From positions 56,945 through 120,944 of the forward strand of contig JABLTG010000039.1 in the NCBI GenBank assembly GCA_016618085.1: a DNA stretch of 64,000 nt, written 5' to 3'. Numbering within the stretch: the stretch's first letter is position 1; the number at the start of each line of letters is the position of its first letter. Of the stretch, positions 41,280 through 53,633 are shown one piece after another. The DNA comes from Neovahlkampfia damariscottae. Taxonomy: Eukaryota > Heterolobosea > Selenaionea > Neovahlkampfiida > Neovahlkampfiidae. The notes below the pieces were generated by a model. The model was not told the DNA's origin. It was given only the letters and a program-made list of their open reading frames with translations, and searched no databases. The position numbers and the translations under genes were made by a program.

Positions 41280-42086
41280 TTACATGTACAAATCATATGT
41301 TGTATCTTGTTTTTTTTCAATTTGTTTGATGATATAGAATTCATTTTTTTCTTCATTCATTCTACTTAAAATTTTTCTCTTTTTGATGAGATTTAGGTAA
41401 ATAGACTCAAATTTTTGTCGATTTATGTTGAGTTTTATTCCATATTCTTTTGCTTTGGTGTATCTATCATTCAAACAAAACAAATCAATGAAAATATTTT
41501 GAGTTAATAAATCTTCAATTTCGTTCATCAATTCATGTAAAAAAATATCATTACTTTTTTGTCTTTCAAATTGAAAAAGTTTTTTAACTTCAAATAGTTC
41601 ATTATTTTTTACATATTCAGAAATTAAGTGAAAATTTCGAAACGCATCATCATTTGAAAATAATTTTTCATTTTTGACACTCAAAGTGTAATTTTCTTCA
41701 TTTAATGAATATATAATTTTAATTAGCAAGACATATTTGAAAAACATAACATGATCATCATTTTTAAGTTTTTCCTCTGTGAATAAATTGGTAATCAAGT
41801 AAGCAGATTTTGGTATTGTTTCTCCAAAATCAAAATTTTCACTTTCACCAATTCTAAAACTGAATCATTTTGGTTTGAAAAATCAATCATTCTAACATTC
41901 TTTGTGAGATCCTTTAAATACTTTATATTTTTTAATTGTAAATTTAATTCCACTTCTAGTTGAAGAATTTCATTATAATTCTTTGTCTAATTTAATATCT
42001 TGAATCCATTTTTACAACTCTACATATTTCTTTTGTTTCAATAAACTCTTTCCAAAACATAAATCTTTTCTGTTTTTGTTTTCCAT
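41280..42086 (-). CDS. Unrecognised helical protein (PCI-like?)
   Basis: The main exon encodes about 165 alpha-helical residues (NDDHVMFFKYVLLIKIIYSL ... QKFESIYLNLIKKRKILSRM ... KNEFYIIKQIEKKQ). Upstream exons can be read as YNEILQLEVELNLQLKNIKYL and, past an intron ending in CAGTTTTAG, IGESENFDFGETIPKSAY. The most distal start is ATG 42086 (MENKNRKDLCFGKSLL). The last 60 residues have a winged-helix look, as in PCI proteins, but this is weak. The exon map is provisional. Confidence 0.5.
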
Positions 42087-42204
42087 TCCTCTGAAGTCAG
42101 TGATGTGAGTCAATGAAATATCTCCATGTTCAAAATAGATTTATTTTTAGTTTTAGTTGGAAGTAGATTCAATAGTAAAATTACCTTGAAAAATGGAGAA
42201 ATAT

Positions 42205-42893
42205 TTAATAAATTAATATCAAAAAACTCAAAAAAACAACCAACAAGAAACAAAATGAGTGTTTGAATCCATTTGCTGCTCTGACATATCCATGATCCAT
42301 TTTGAAACAATCCTCATCATAATTAGCATATGATTTATATTGACCTTGACAACTAATTGAATTGGAATATTTCTTAATGAAATTGGAATATGGTGATCTT
42401 GTCAACCAATGTTTCACTGAATCTATCGTATAACTTTGATTTCCTTCCATATTGCAATCATTACGATACAATAATGTATAGGATTGTAAATTTTCTTCAG
42501 AACATGTAGAGTCATTTCCATAGAACCTAATGTGTGCTTCTTGTCCACTAACAGGAAAAATTGGAAATCTTGATAAACATTCAGCATGATATCCAGTTGG
42601 AGAATTTGTGCAATTTTGAGCTTTAAAAAAATTTAGAGTTTGATTGTCAAACCATAAGTCAAGGTTCTAATTTTTTGTTGGCATAGTTTGTCTGAATATA
42701 CATCTGTGATTAAATGAGATGAGGTACATGTTGCCTTTATGTAGGTTTGGTTGTGGTACACACATCCGTAGGAATAAAAAATATAAGCAGCCGCAGATGT
42801 TTTGTATGCTGATGGACAAGGTTTTAGCATGTATTTTTGTGACTTAATCAAAAAGAAACAAATCAAAAATAGTAATAAAGATAATTTTGACAT
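42205..42893 (-). CDS. Secreted Cys-rich protein with C-terminal hydrophobic tail
   Basis: Two exons; the intron at about 42621-42652 joins RTLTYG to AQNCTNSP. There is a signal peptide (LSLLLFLICFFLIKSQ), about 190 lumenal residues with 12 or more Cys and several N-x-S/T sites, and a final hydrophobic helix (FCFLLVVFLSFLILIY). The C-terminal tail could be a GPI-attachment signal or a membrane anchor. No domain is recognised. It is probably a cell-surface protein. Confidence 0.65.
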
Positions 42894-43026
42894 CAAAGTG
42901 ATGTTTGCTTTTGGATTATTTCTCACAATCCAATCAGATTCATTTATTATTTTTCTGTTGAGAAAAGACGTTGGGATTTTCGAAATTTCTAAAAATTGAT
43001 CAAGTTTGAATCCAAAATAATTATTT

Positions 43027-44038
43027 TTAATGAAATTCAATTAAAGTTCCAGTTTGTTGGTTGACATACATTGTCACTTCAGCACCGTTCATCAAAGCTT
43101 GATTATCTTCAATATGACCAAATTTAACATTCCAACCAATTGGAAATTTATTTGATACACTATTTGCCAATTGATTAATAACCTCAGTTACATCTCCAAA
43201 ATATTGATCTGATCTCATATTAGTCATTCCACCAACAACTAATCCTTGTAATTTATCAAATTTCTTTGCATTTTTTAATGCTTGAAGATATCTGTCAACT
43301 AAAAAAAAAAAATGTTAAAAGTCAAAATTGAATTTTACGTGCATATAAACTTTCACCGATTTCTTCAATAAATAAAATTTTTCCATCAGTTTGAATTTCA
43401 CCAATACTTCCTAAACTATTTGCCATTAAAGATACATTTCCAACAATAATTTTTCCTTGAGCTTTTCCATTTCTGTTGCTATTGTGTCTGTCCACATAAA
43501 TTTTTTTTGACAGATGAAGAAATAATATAGACTTAATATGTCCAGCATTAGAAGGTGTTGTAAATCCGGATGATGCTGGCATTGGACCATGTATACCTCC
43601 TGGAATTCCATGACCTTCCATGTGTAACAAAATAAGTGTCACATCAGAATAACCAATGACGTATTTTGGTTTTTTTTTTAATTTTTCAAAGTTTAATTGA
43701 TTAACAATTCTAGGAGATCCATATCCACCTCTTGCACAAAATATAGCTTTTACATTATCATCTTCAATGGCTTTATTGAAATCTGAAATTCTTTGTGCAT
43801 CAAGACCAGCAAAACCACCAACAGAAGTAGAATTTTTGAATATATTTTCACCTAAAGTGACTTTTAAATTCCATGATTTTAACATTTCAATTGATTTTGT
43901 TAGTTGGGCACGATTTGCTGCAGTAAGGAAACCAGAAGCTGCAACAATTCTCACTTCATCACCACTTTTGAGTTTTGGTATTTTTATTGCAGAAATAAAA
44001 CCAAATACAAAAAATAATAAAGCAACCTTTCCAAACAT
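43027..44038 (-). CDS. Secreted LD-carboxypeptidase (MEROPS S66, MccF/LdcA-like)
   Basis: Two exons with the intron at about 43299-43338 give about 320 residues. A signal peptide (VALLFFVFGFISA) precedes the S66 fold: VRIVAASGF at the start, ARGGYGSPRIVNQL, then VIGYSDVTLILL with the nucleophile Ser. The acid is in LFIEEIGES and the His in KFGHIEDNQALMNGAEV. Bacterial relatives cleave the L,D bond of peptidoglycan tetrapeptides. A secreted or lysosomal form in a bacterivorous protist would help digest cell walls. The family is bacterial in origin, so ancient transfer is likely. Confidence 0.85.
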
Positions 44039-44147
44039 TAACTATTAGAAATGAAAATATGCTTGATTGGTCCAAAGAGGATTTTATTTAAATGTAGATT
44101 CTAATATGATTTGATTGGTGGGAAAAAATAGACCAATAAAATGTTTG

Positions 44148-47100
44148 TTATTTTTTTTTTGCTTTTTCAAAATTACGGTCTAAAATCTTATCCAATTTCT
44201 CCACTTGTTCATCACTAATCTTATCACAAATGCCAATATCAATGATGGAATAATTTGATTCCAAAGCTTCAATTACATCATCAATTCTCTTTGAACTGAA
44301 TTTATTTCCTTCCAATTCAATTGTGTCCAATGTTTTGTTTTTTAAAATCAAATCTATCAACCCAGGTATTGAAGCATCTGTTAAATCATTATCTTGAAGA
44401 TTGAGTTTTTTTACAATCACATTTTCTTCCAAACTTGCGTAGATGTGTTCAGCAGCATCATCTTCCATTTCTTTATCTTTCAAAATGATAGCAGTCAAAT
44501 AATTATCATTAATTCTTGCTCTATGAACTTGCATCGCAAAAGGACCTTGATATTTTGCATTTGACGGTAAAGTTCCAGCATTTGAAAAACTTTGACTTTT
44601 TTGAAGTCTTTTCTCTTTTGATGTTGGTGATTTCAAACTTGTTGATGTGGAATTTGAATTTGGCGCAGACAAACGATTTGATTTTGGATTGGTTTTTGGA
44701 TCAATTGATTTTAATTTAACTTTATCCCAACCTGGGTCTTCACGTGGTGAGATGAATTCAGTTGATTTAAAATGTTTTTTTTCAACAATAATTTCTGATT
44801 CTTCATCATCTGATTCATTTTCCTCTTCTGTTGTTAATCTTTCTCTTTGTGGTAATCCAATTGTTTCTGGAATATTGTTCTTTTTTTTATGTTCTTGATT
44901 TCTATCCATGACTTCCATTAGTGTATCAATCTCTTCCATTGTTAATACAGTTTCATCAACTTGTAAATCAACAATGGTGAAATTAAAGTCTTTCACTGCT
45001 TCAATTAATCTTTTTAATCCAAGTTTTGTGCTTAAATTTCCATCCATTTTAATAACTTCAAGAACTTGATTTCTTTTAATTGCTTCTTTGAGATAACTAA
45101 AATATCTTCCTTCTAAATTATTATCTCGAATATCAAGTTCTTTGAGATACTTATTATTATCAATTGCAGGCATGATAATCTTTAAATCTTTGCCTTGTTG
45201 AATCTTTCCTCTCAAATCTAATTTTTTAATTTCTGGATGATCAAAATAAAGCAAGCAAGCAACGTAATGAGGATCTGAAAATTTTGATTCATCAGGAGAA
45301 CCTTTAATCGGTTCATATTTTGTAAAATTATTGCTTTTAATTTTTTGTGGTTTTTCTGTTTTGACTTTATCCAACTTAAGACTCAATTGATTCTTCTTTT
45401 GATTACTTCCAAATGAAAAACTATGACTTTTTTGAAGTGGAGAATTAGATTGTTGAGTTGGTAATTTTGATGATTGTACTGACGTTCTTTTGAAAGGATT
45501 CTTAAATTCAAAGTTACTTGTTTTTGTTTGACCCAAACTTTTATCACTTGAAAGTTTAAATGAACTAATACTTTTTAATTTCACTTTATCATAACCAGGG
45601 TCTTCCCTTGGTGATTTAAATTCAGTTGATTTATAATGTTTTGGTTCATCTTTTTTTTCAATTTCTTCATCATCGGATTCTTCTTCTTCTTCAACTGTCA
45701 ATCTTTCTCTTGGTAAAACAATAGGTGTTTCTGGTATTTCATCTTTATCTTTGTATTCTTCATTTCTCTCCATGACTTCCATTAAGATGTCAACTTCTTC
45801 CATTGTTAAAACTTTTTCATCAACTTGTAAATCAATAAGTGTGTTGTTGTATTTTTCTACAGTTTTGATTAATCTCTTCAAACCAAGCAACGTACTACAA
45901 TTTCCATCCATTTTTATGACTTCTAAAACAGAATTTCTTTTGACAGTTTCCTTGAGATATTTAAAGTATTTCCCTTCAATATTATTATCTCTGATATCAA
46001 GTTCTTTTACATATTTGTTGTAATCAAGAGATGGCATGATAATTTTTAAATCTTTTCCATTTTTGATTTTTCCTCTTAAATCTAATTTCTTAAGTTCTGG
46101 ATGATCATGATATAGTAATGATGCAATATATTTTGGATCTGAAAATTTTGATTCTTCTGGTGATCCTTTAATTGCTTCATATTTTGAAAAGTTATTACTT
46201 TTGACTTTATTTGTTTTTTTGACATCATTTATTCTCAATGAAATAGCTCTATTGGATTTCTTTTCTTTTTCTTTATTTCCACGTGGTGATGACTTTTCAA
46301 CTGAAATTGAAAAATCCATACTCTTATTTGATGATGTTTTATTTTTAGAAATATCCAAATTTGTCTTTGGTGTTGATAATTTAAAACTTTTGTCGAGTGG
46401 TCTTGTTGAAAATGAAACTGATTTTGTCAGTGGTTTGGAAGAATCAGAGTAAGAAACTGATCTTTGATGTTTTGGTCGATTATGACTTGAAGGATGTTCT
46501 AAATTAGATGATTTTAATTTGACTTCATTCCAAGAAGGTGTTGTTGACATTCTAGGTGTAATTGATCCAACTACATGTTTTACAACAACTATATCTTCTT
46601 GTTCTTCTTCATCAGATTCTTCTTCTTCCTGTTGAGTGAGACTATTGAATACAGTTTCAAAATTTATTTTTTTCTTACATTTTTCTTTTTGGTATGTTCT
46701 TTGGTTCTGGTTTTTCTCCTTTTTCTTTGAGTTCTTGATTTCTATCAATTACGTCTACAAGTATATCAACTTCTTCCATAGTTAAGACATTTTCATCAAC
46801 TGTTAAGTCAATGATTGTGAAATTATATTCTTCTACAGCTTTTAATAATCTAGTTAATCCAAGTTTTGTGCTTAAATTTCCATCAAGATGCAGTCTATAA
46901 AAGTTTGATTTTTAGGAATTTTCTAAAAAAAGAGTTACGTTTCCAAGGTTTTGTTTCGCATTAAAGCTTCTTTTACATATTTAAAGTATCTTCCTTTAAT
47001 ACGGTTATCTCTTAAATCAAGTGATTTTAATGTTGTATTGTTGTCCAGGGAAGACATGAATATTTTTACATCTTTTCCATTTTTCAACTCACCTCTTAAA

Positions 47101-47189
47101 TTGAGAGATACAAGTTCTGGGTCATTGGAAGAAATGACCTTTGCCAAGTACCTTGGGTCAGATAAAAAATCTTTTTCCAACTTGTCCAT
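44148..47189 (-). CDS. Repeated tropomodulin-like LRR protein
   Basis: Three exons from ATG 47189 (MDKLEKDFLSDPRYLAKV), with introns at about 46899-46942 and 46644-46680, about 980 residues. The protein is built from a module of about 130 LRR residues (DPxYxAxLLxxxHPELKKLDLRGK, NGKDLKIIMPSLD, KELDIRDNNIEGKYFKYLKE, LEVIKMDGN, TMEEVDILMEV) repeated three times, separated by Ser/Lys-rich linkers with SPREDPGYDKVKLKS. A fourth, partial module ends the protein. Tropomodulin/leiomodin-type LRRs cap or bind actin. The N-terminal residues of the large third-exon frame are intron sequence and are excluded. Confidence 0.75.
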
Positions 47190-47221
47190 CACCGCCAAAC
47201 TTCTTTCAAAGAAGGGTATTA

Positions 47222-47228
47222 TGATTGG
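47222..47228 (-). promoter_or_regulatory. CCAATCA promoter element
   Basis: TGATTGG on the plus strand, 32 bp before the minus ATG at 47189; it supports that ATG over an upstream TTG. Confidence 0.5.
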
Positions 47229-47373
47229 ATGAAAAATTAACGTTTATTTTTGAAGACAATTTTAGTGTGAATTATTCAGAAAATAAAAATCGTAATAAAA
47301 CTAAAACGATTTGTTTAGGTACAAAGCAAAAAAAAACAGCCAATCATATTTGTCACAGCTTGGTTGGGTGAGA

Positions 47374-49053
47374 ATGAGTAACTCTGGTGCACAATCACCA
47401 ATTTCTCAAGTTAATGACTCGAATAAACTTGTAAAAATACCATTATTTTTTAAATTTTTAAAAGAGAACGAAATCCATCACTAAAAAAGTTTCTACAAAA
47501 AAAAAATTCAGTTCAGAAGACTTTGAGTTTGGAAAAGAATTAGGAAAAGGTGCTTTCTCAAAAGTTTTATTAGCAACCTATAAAAAAACAGGAGATGTTT
47601 ATGCTATCAAAATTATATCCCAAAAACTACTTGTTGAAAATAATCAAGTGAAAACTGTTAAAATGGAAAAACAAGTTTTGAGTATGATGAAACATCCTCA
47701 TATTATCGGTTTATTTTGTACTTATATTGATAGTGAATCATTATGTAAATGAAAAAAAAAAATAATAACCTCTCTTTAAAGATTTTGTTCTTGAATTAGC
47801 TCCTGGTGGAGATTTATTTCGTTATGTTTCGAGATATGGTAAAATTAAATCAAAAGCTATTGTTTATTATATGGCTCAATTGGTTGATGCTTTGGAATAC
47901 ATGCATGGACTTGGTATTCTTCATAGGTTAGTTGTTTTTTTTTTTAATTTTTTTTTTTTACAAAGAGATTTAAAACCAGAAAACTTAATTTTTGATAAAA
48001 ACATGCAATTAAAAGTAACAGATTTTGGAACAGCTAAATTACTGGATTCAAATTCTGAAGAAGAATTACAAAAAAGAGTAAAAGGAACATTTTGTGGTAC
48101 AGCTCAATATGTATCACCTGAAGTTATTGCAGGTGAAGAACAATCAATGGCTTCTGATTTATGGGGTCTAGGTTGTATAATTTATCAATTATATACATCT
48201 AAATATCCGTTCATTGGGTTATCAGATTACTTGATATTTCAAAAGATAAAAGAAAGAGATTTAGAGTTTCCAAGTTTTATTCCAGATGATGCAAAAGATT
48301 TAATTGATAAATTACTTCAAGTTGATCCATCAAAAAGAATAGGAGCTGGTCCAGATGGTTATAAAGAATTAAAAGCTCATCCATTTTTTAACAAGATTGA
48401 TTGGAAGAATTTAATTAATAATAATCCACCTGAATTAGTTGATGAAGATTTAAAAGAACAAATTGATAGAAAAATAAAACAAGAAGAAGAAAAAAAAAAT
48501 CTTCCACCAAAAGTTGAAGATGATGACGATGATGAAGAAATGTTATTAATGAAAAAACAAAAAGAAGAAGCTGCTCAAAAAAAACAAAATCCTCAAAAAG
48601 AAAAAAAAAATGCTACAAATCCAAATGCTGAGTCTCAAGTTGCTAAATTAAAAGATTTAGAATTAACAAAAGAATGGGAGAATTTTTTAATGAAAGGTGA
48701 ATTCATTGTTTATGCTGCTCCAATGATTAAAAGAAGTAGATTAAGTTCAAAAAGGAGAATGTTACTTTTGACTTGTTTTCCAAGATTTATTTATGTAGAT
48801 CCTGATAAATGGGAAATGAAAGGTGTTATACAATTCACAGATGATATTCAAATTATTCCTTCAACAAAAGATATGAAAAAATTTATAATCAAAACTGTTT
48901 TTAAAAAACAAAAAATTTTAACTTTTTTTTTAGCCTGGTAGAAATTATGACATTGAAGATTTGAATGCAGATGTTGATAAATGGATGGATTATTTTGAAA
49001 AATTAAAGGATGCAATGTCAGTAGATGAAAAAAATGGAATTGAATGGATTTAA
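47374..49053 (+). CDS. PDK1-type AGC protein kinase with PH domain
   Basis: Five exons with introns at about 47434-47463, 47747-47781, 47928-47965 and 48898-48935. The kinase domain has GKGAFSKV, AIK, the catalytic HRDLKPEN (split by an intron), DFGTAKLL, and the PDK1-typical activation loop GTFCGTAQYVSPEV. A charged linker precedes a PH domain (EFIVYAAPMIKRSRLSSKRRMLLLTCFPRFIYVDP). PDK1 phosphorylates the activation loop of other AGC kinases downstream of PI3K. The stop codon overlaps that of the convergent BRF1 gene. Confidence 0.93.
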
Positions 49054-50987
49054 AATGAAAATTCTTTTAATAACTGATTTGAATCAATTGTTGTTGGTGA
49101 ACTAACTTTTCTTTTTCTTGAATCATCATTTTCCAAAATTTGTTCCATTTTTGTGTTTTGAATTTGTGACTGTTCTTCTTCCATTTTTTTTGTTTTTCCA
49201 CTGAATAATGAATTTACATCAATTCCAGGAATAGCTCTTGAATGTCTTTGTTTTAACATATTTGCTGTTGCTTCCGCTGCACTTGATGCAATAATTTCCT
49301 TTTAAAAAAAAAAAAATTCAAAAAATAAAAATCTTAACTTACTTCTTCTTCTAATTTTTTTTTTCTTTTTTTTTTTGGTGGTTTATCATCTTTTTCTTTT
49401 TGTTTTCTTTCTTTTTCTTCTAGTACTTCTTTATATTCAAAATCAAAAATAATTTCACGACTTTTAATTTCATTTTCATCAGTTAAGAGATATTCATCAA
49501 TTTCATCATCATCTAATTCTTCTAATTTACCATCATCATCTGGTAATATTCTTGTATTTACAATTTCTTCATGGTCGAAAATTAATTTTTCTTCAGGTTG
49601 TAGTTCAGGTGCTGTATATTCTACATCTTTAACGAGGCTTTGAATTGTTTTTGAACTCATTGTATCTTCCATTTCTTTCATAACAGCTTCATCTTTATCT
49701 AAATTGATTTTCTCACTTAAATCTTCTAATTCTGGATCATTTTTTTTTTCTTTTTCTTCATCTTCTTCTTCAGAGTTTTCTTCATCTTGTCCTTTTTTTT
49801 TTTTTTTAAATTTTTTTGAGAATGATGGTGGATCCATTTCTAATTCAATGGTCTCTCCATTCCTTTCAAATTCTTCCTGTTTTTATTTGAAATTAAAAAA
49901 AAATGAAAAAGTTACAGGAGTCATTTGAGAAGCTGGTGTTTGAGCGAATTCTTGTAATCTTTTTGATATAGTAGCTGAACAAATTCTAACTTTATTTGCG
50001 ACTTCTTCTTGAGATCTTCTGAATCCATGAATTCTAGCAGCAATGATTAAAGCACTTGCGCATAAACCAGCCTTTGTAGAATGTTAGAATAATTTTATAA
50101 ACTTACTGGTCTTCTACCAATTTGCATCCAATCTCTTTTCATTCTTTGAACTAATTTCAAAGCTGTATTAATCACAGCATTGGTTTTTGAACCAAATTCC
50201 AACTTTTATTAAATATGGATTAAAGTTTCTTACTTGTGCAGCAAAACGATGAATATAATACCATGGTTCAACAAGTGGTAATTGTCCTTCTCTATCTCCG
50301 TATTCAATTTTCAAAGTTTTAATTAATGAAGAAAAACAATAACCTAATAAGAAAACATCTTCCTAATTTCATTTAGATTCGTTTTTTTTTTAAAATGTTA
50401 CTTGTAACTGTTCTGAGAAATCCAAAAGCATATGAGAGGTTTTTTCTAAACGACAAGCCAAATACAAACAAGAAGCTTTGGTTTTGTTTAAAAAGTATTT
50501 TTTTTTACCTGCTACATGATTTCTTTTTCTTCCTCTTGTAAAATTATTTTGTAATGCTAATTTAAAAAATCTATGTGCTTTATCTGTCAAAGTAGTTGAT
50601 ATATTCAATTGCTATAAATAAAAAATTAATCTTTTTTTATGTTTACAGATGCTAACATTCTAAAAATTCAGTCTTTTTGATGTTTTTTTTACGCTAATCT
50701 TTTTTTCACTTTTTTTTGTTTTTGAGTTTTTTTTTTTTTATTTTACTTTTGTCCAGTGTGATTTCTCTTGAGTTTGTTTGAGATCCTGAAAGTGTTCTGA
50801 ATTGATTAAAAGAAGAACCTGATTCAGAAACATGTTGTCCGACAACATGAGAATCCTCGGAGAAGGTAATTTCTGAAACAATTGTACTTTCTTCTAATAT
50901 AATACCACAAACTTCACATGAGATATTACCAACTGAAGGATCTAAAAAACCTTCTCTTTCTGCTCCACACTTTGAACAAAACACCAT
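49050..50987 (-). CDS. BRF1: BRF1, TFIIIB subunit
   Basis: About eight exons. The N-terminal zinc ribbon (FCSKCGAER ... [12 protein letters not shown]) is followed by two cyclin-like repeats ([40 protein letters not shown]). Acidic and Lys-rich stretches follow, then the Brf1 homology block ([19 protein letters not shown]). BRF1 with TBP and BDP1 recruits RNA polymerase III to tRNA and 5S genes. The C-terminal exon contains [21 protein letters not shown] element lies 9 bp before the ATG. Its TAA shares the four bases TTAA with the PDK1 stop. Confidence 0.9.
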
Positions 50988-50996
50988 AAATCAATC

Positions 50997-51003
50997 TGAT
51001 TGG
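50997..51003 (-). promoter_or_regulatory. CCAATCA promoter element
   Basis: TGATTGG on the plus strand, 9 bp before the BRF1 ATG. Confidence 0.5.
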
Positions 51004-51077
51004 ACAACGGTTTGGAAGTTTATTTCTGGATTGAAGAACTAAAATTGAAAAATCTCATTGATTTTCTAAAAACATAT

Positions 51078-52690
51078 TTATTCGGTGAATATTGGTTCAA
51101 ATGCTTTTTGGGATTCATGTTTAAATAATTCTACAACTTTTTTGAATAATTCTTTGGATTCTTCAACAGAATTGTGGATACAAGTGACACCAAATTTACC
51201 ATGTTCTGAAACAGCTCCAACTAAATGTAGAATTGATCCTGTTTCTGTTTTTCTGTTAAAATGATGTTCACTATTTTCTAAAATATTTATGACGTCACTT
51301 GGAATGAAATTTATAAATGACTCATCTACTACATTATCTGATGCAATATAATATTTTTTCTTCCCAGATTGTGAAGTAAATTCACCCGTTTTTTCATCAT
51401 AGTCTCCTTTGATTAATAATCTCATTGTCATATTTGGATGTGTTGTCCCAGTGATTCTTAGATTAATCTCCAAAGCATATAATTCACCATCTTCAGCTGC
51501 CAAATAATCCACACCAAAATTTCCATAGATTTCAAGAGATTCAAATACTTGACCAATTTTTTCTGTGTATTCAATTACTTTTTTTCTGAATTTTTGTTCA
51601 CATGGAAATATACAACCAATATACACTTCACCATCTAAAATCTAAAAATTTAAAAAAAAAATGACAAACTTGGTCATGTGTGGAGATAACTGAAACTTTT
51701 CCTTTTTCAACATATCCTTGACCAGAAGGACTTTCATTACAATCAATAAACACTTCTGTGATCATTCCCATATCAGGAATTCTTTCTCTGAATGTATCCC
51801 AATTTGCTCCATGAGGAAACCTCATTTGTTTAATTTCCAATTTTAATTGATCCAATAATCTATCCCTTTTCTTTTTGAATATTAGATTTTCTTTCATGAA
51901 TTGTTTAAAATGATGTAATGTAAGATTTGCGTTTCCCTTTCCTGAAAATGAATCATTCAATTTTACGACCAACATTTTAGCTTTTGGATTTCTTTCAATT
52001 AATTTTAAGGTTTCTTCAAAAAATAAGTTTTCATCTTTACAAAGAGGGGTAGCGTCAGGAAAAGGTAAATTTGCTTTTTTGAATATTTCTTTTGATCCTT
52101 GTTTTGTGCCATAAAATGAATATTGAGGATCAAATCCGAGGAAAACCACATTCATTTTTTTTGCAAGTTCTAATTCAAAATTGGATGAAATATTGGATAC
52201 AATACAACTTCTTTCTGGATTTCTAATAAATTTCTTCATTTTTTGCATCAATAAAGGTCGTAGGAGAATTTTCTCCACCAATGAAATTGATTTTGAATCT
52301 ATTGGAGATAATAAGCATAATCTAGATTTAAAATCTTCAAAAGATACATCAGTTGAACATAGTTTCCAATAATATTCCACGATTGAATCATCAATAGGCA
52401 TTGAACTTAAAAAACAAACTCTTATTTTTGGATGTTGTAACATTAACAAATTGTACAATTGTCTTTGTTCATAAATTGAAACCTGATATTTTTAATCGAT
52501 ATATTTGGATTACAGCATGAACTTTACTCAATTCTTTTTGATCTAAAGTTAAACTAGGTAATATAAAAACATCATCAAAATCATTCGCTGTATTTGAAGT
52601 GGTTAATGGTTAATCAGGATACTTACAATCATAGTAGTGAAAATCACCTTTACAAAATAGTTTTATCATACATGGTTTTGTTTCGTCCAT
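51078..52690 (-). CDS. ATP-grasp protein, PGM1 peptide-ligase-like
   Basis: Four exons, with short first (MDETKPCMIKLF...) and second exons, about 495 residues. The central part has ATP-grasp features: YSFYGTKQGSKEIFKKANLP, MLVVKLNDSFSGKGNANL (ATP-binding Lys and Gly-rich loop), and EVFIDCNESPSGQGYVEKG. After an intron, GNFGVDYLAAEDGELYALEINLRITGTTHPNM carries the metal-binding E-x-N. The C-terminal quarter resembles the PGM1_C domain. Bacterial relatives ligate amino acids onto peptides; eukaryotic roles are unclear. There is no signal peptide. Confidence 0.7.
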
Positions 52691-52839
52691 CTGCTTTGAA
52701 TGACCCAACTGAGATAAATGAACTTAAATTTCTATTGGTTGGACAGATAAAAATAATGCTCATTGGTCAAAACAATTCTTCCATTTTTGAACATTTTTCC
52801 GCAACACTTCCGGGTCTCTTTTTTCGGTAATAATTTTAT

Positions 52840-53371
52840 TTTCCATCAGTTTGTGTTCCCAAATTCAAGTTCAAAAGCATTTTCTTCAAACAATCAGATA
52901 AGAACTGTCTCTACTTCAATACGAGAATCTTAAACGGTTGTTTAACATGTGAGAATGAAGATGTTCGTATGAACCATCAATTTGAAGTAATTTCAAAAAT
53001 CACAATTTTTTGTCATATTTTTCCTTTTTTAATTGTGGGATTTTATTCATTCTTTGTTTGTGGTTTATAACTTATTATTCTGAAATAGATTCCGGAAAAG
53101 CATGTATAACTTTTATTCTTGAAACAATGGAAAGAAGGTACGAATATAATTTTCTTGGGAATGTTCAAGATGAATTTCACCAATGAGAATGAGATTTAAA
53201 TCAAAAATTTTTTAGGCTTCAGATTTTTTTAAAATATGGGTGATTTTTAATTTTTTTAATTGTTTTTTTTGGTGAGTGTATGTGCATCCAGAATTGAAAT
53301 TCTTTGAAGAATACAATCATCATAAAGTTTCAGCACAGAATCTGCTTCTTTGGGTTAAAGTTGATAAATAA
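52840..53371 (+). pseudogene. Coding-like fragments of an unidentified gene
   Basis: Three plus-strand segments look coding but do not join into a clean gene: FFKQSDKNCLYFNTRILNGC and onward (52870-52990), GKACITFILETMERRYEYNF with a following VQDEFHQ stop (53095-53188), and VHPELKFFEEYNHHKVSAQN to a TAA (53282-53371). The middle piece faintly recalls the HDE motif region of family A DNA polymerases, with Gln for His; that is speculation. Base composition is less T-rich than the intergenic DNA around it. Confidence 0.35.
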
Positions 53372-53633
53372 AAAATGTCAACTATGACCATTAAAAGAAG
53401 GTGGTTTAGTTTATGAATTTTAAAAGATTAATTGATTTCACAAATCATTTTTTTTTGACGAATAAAATCCAAGAAAATTATGGGACTTTTTGAGGAATTG
53501 ATTCTTTGAAATCATTTTTACAAAATATCTTCATCAATGTCGATGTCCAATGTTGATGAAATTTTTTGATTCATTTTTAAATCCTTCGTTTTTGATTGGA
53601 TAATTCATTTTTTTTTTGACTCCACGGTGGCAA
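53372..53633. other. Intergenic, promoter side of the histidine kinase
   Basis: No gene is supported. TGATTGG lies at about 53593, about 35 bp before the kinase ATG. Confidence 0.35.

Noticed and set aside
46640-46748. N-terminus MIEIKNSKKKEKNQ of the large LRR frame
   Set aside because: An intron with GTAAGA...CAATAG joins the upstream exon to SLTQQEEEE, so the apparent start is partly intron and partly the upstream exon in the wrong frame.
52594-52830. 78-codon plus frame
   Set aside because: It overlaps the spliced first exons of the ATP-grasp gene on the opposite strand and has no coding signal of its own.
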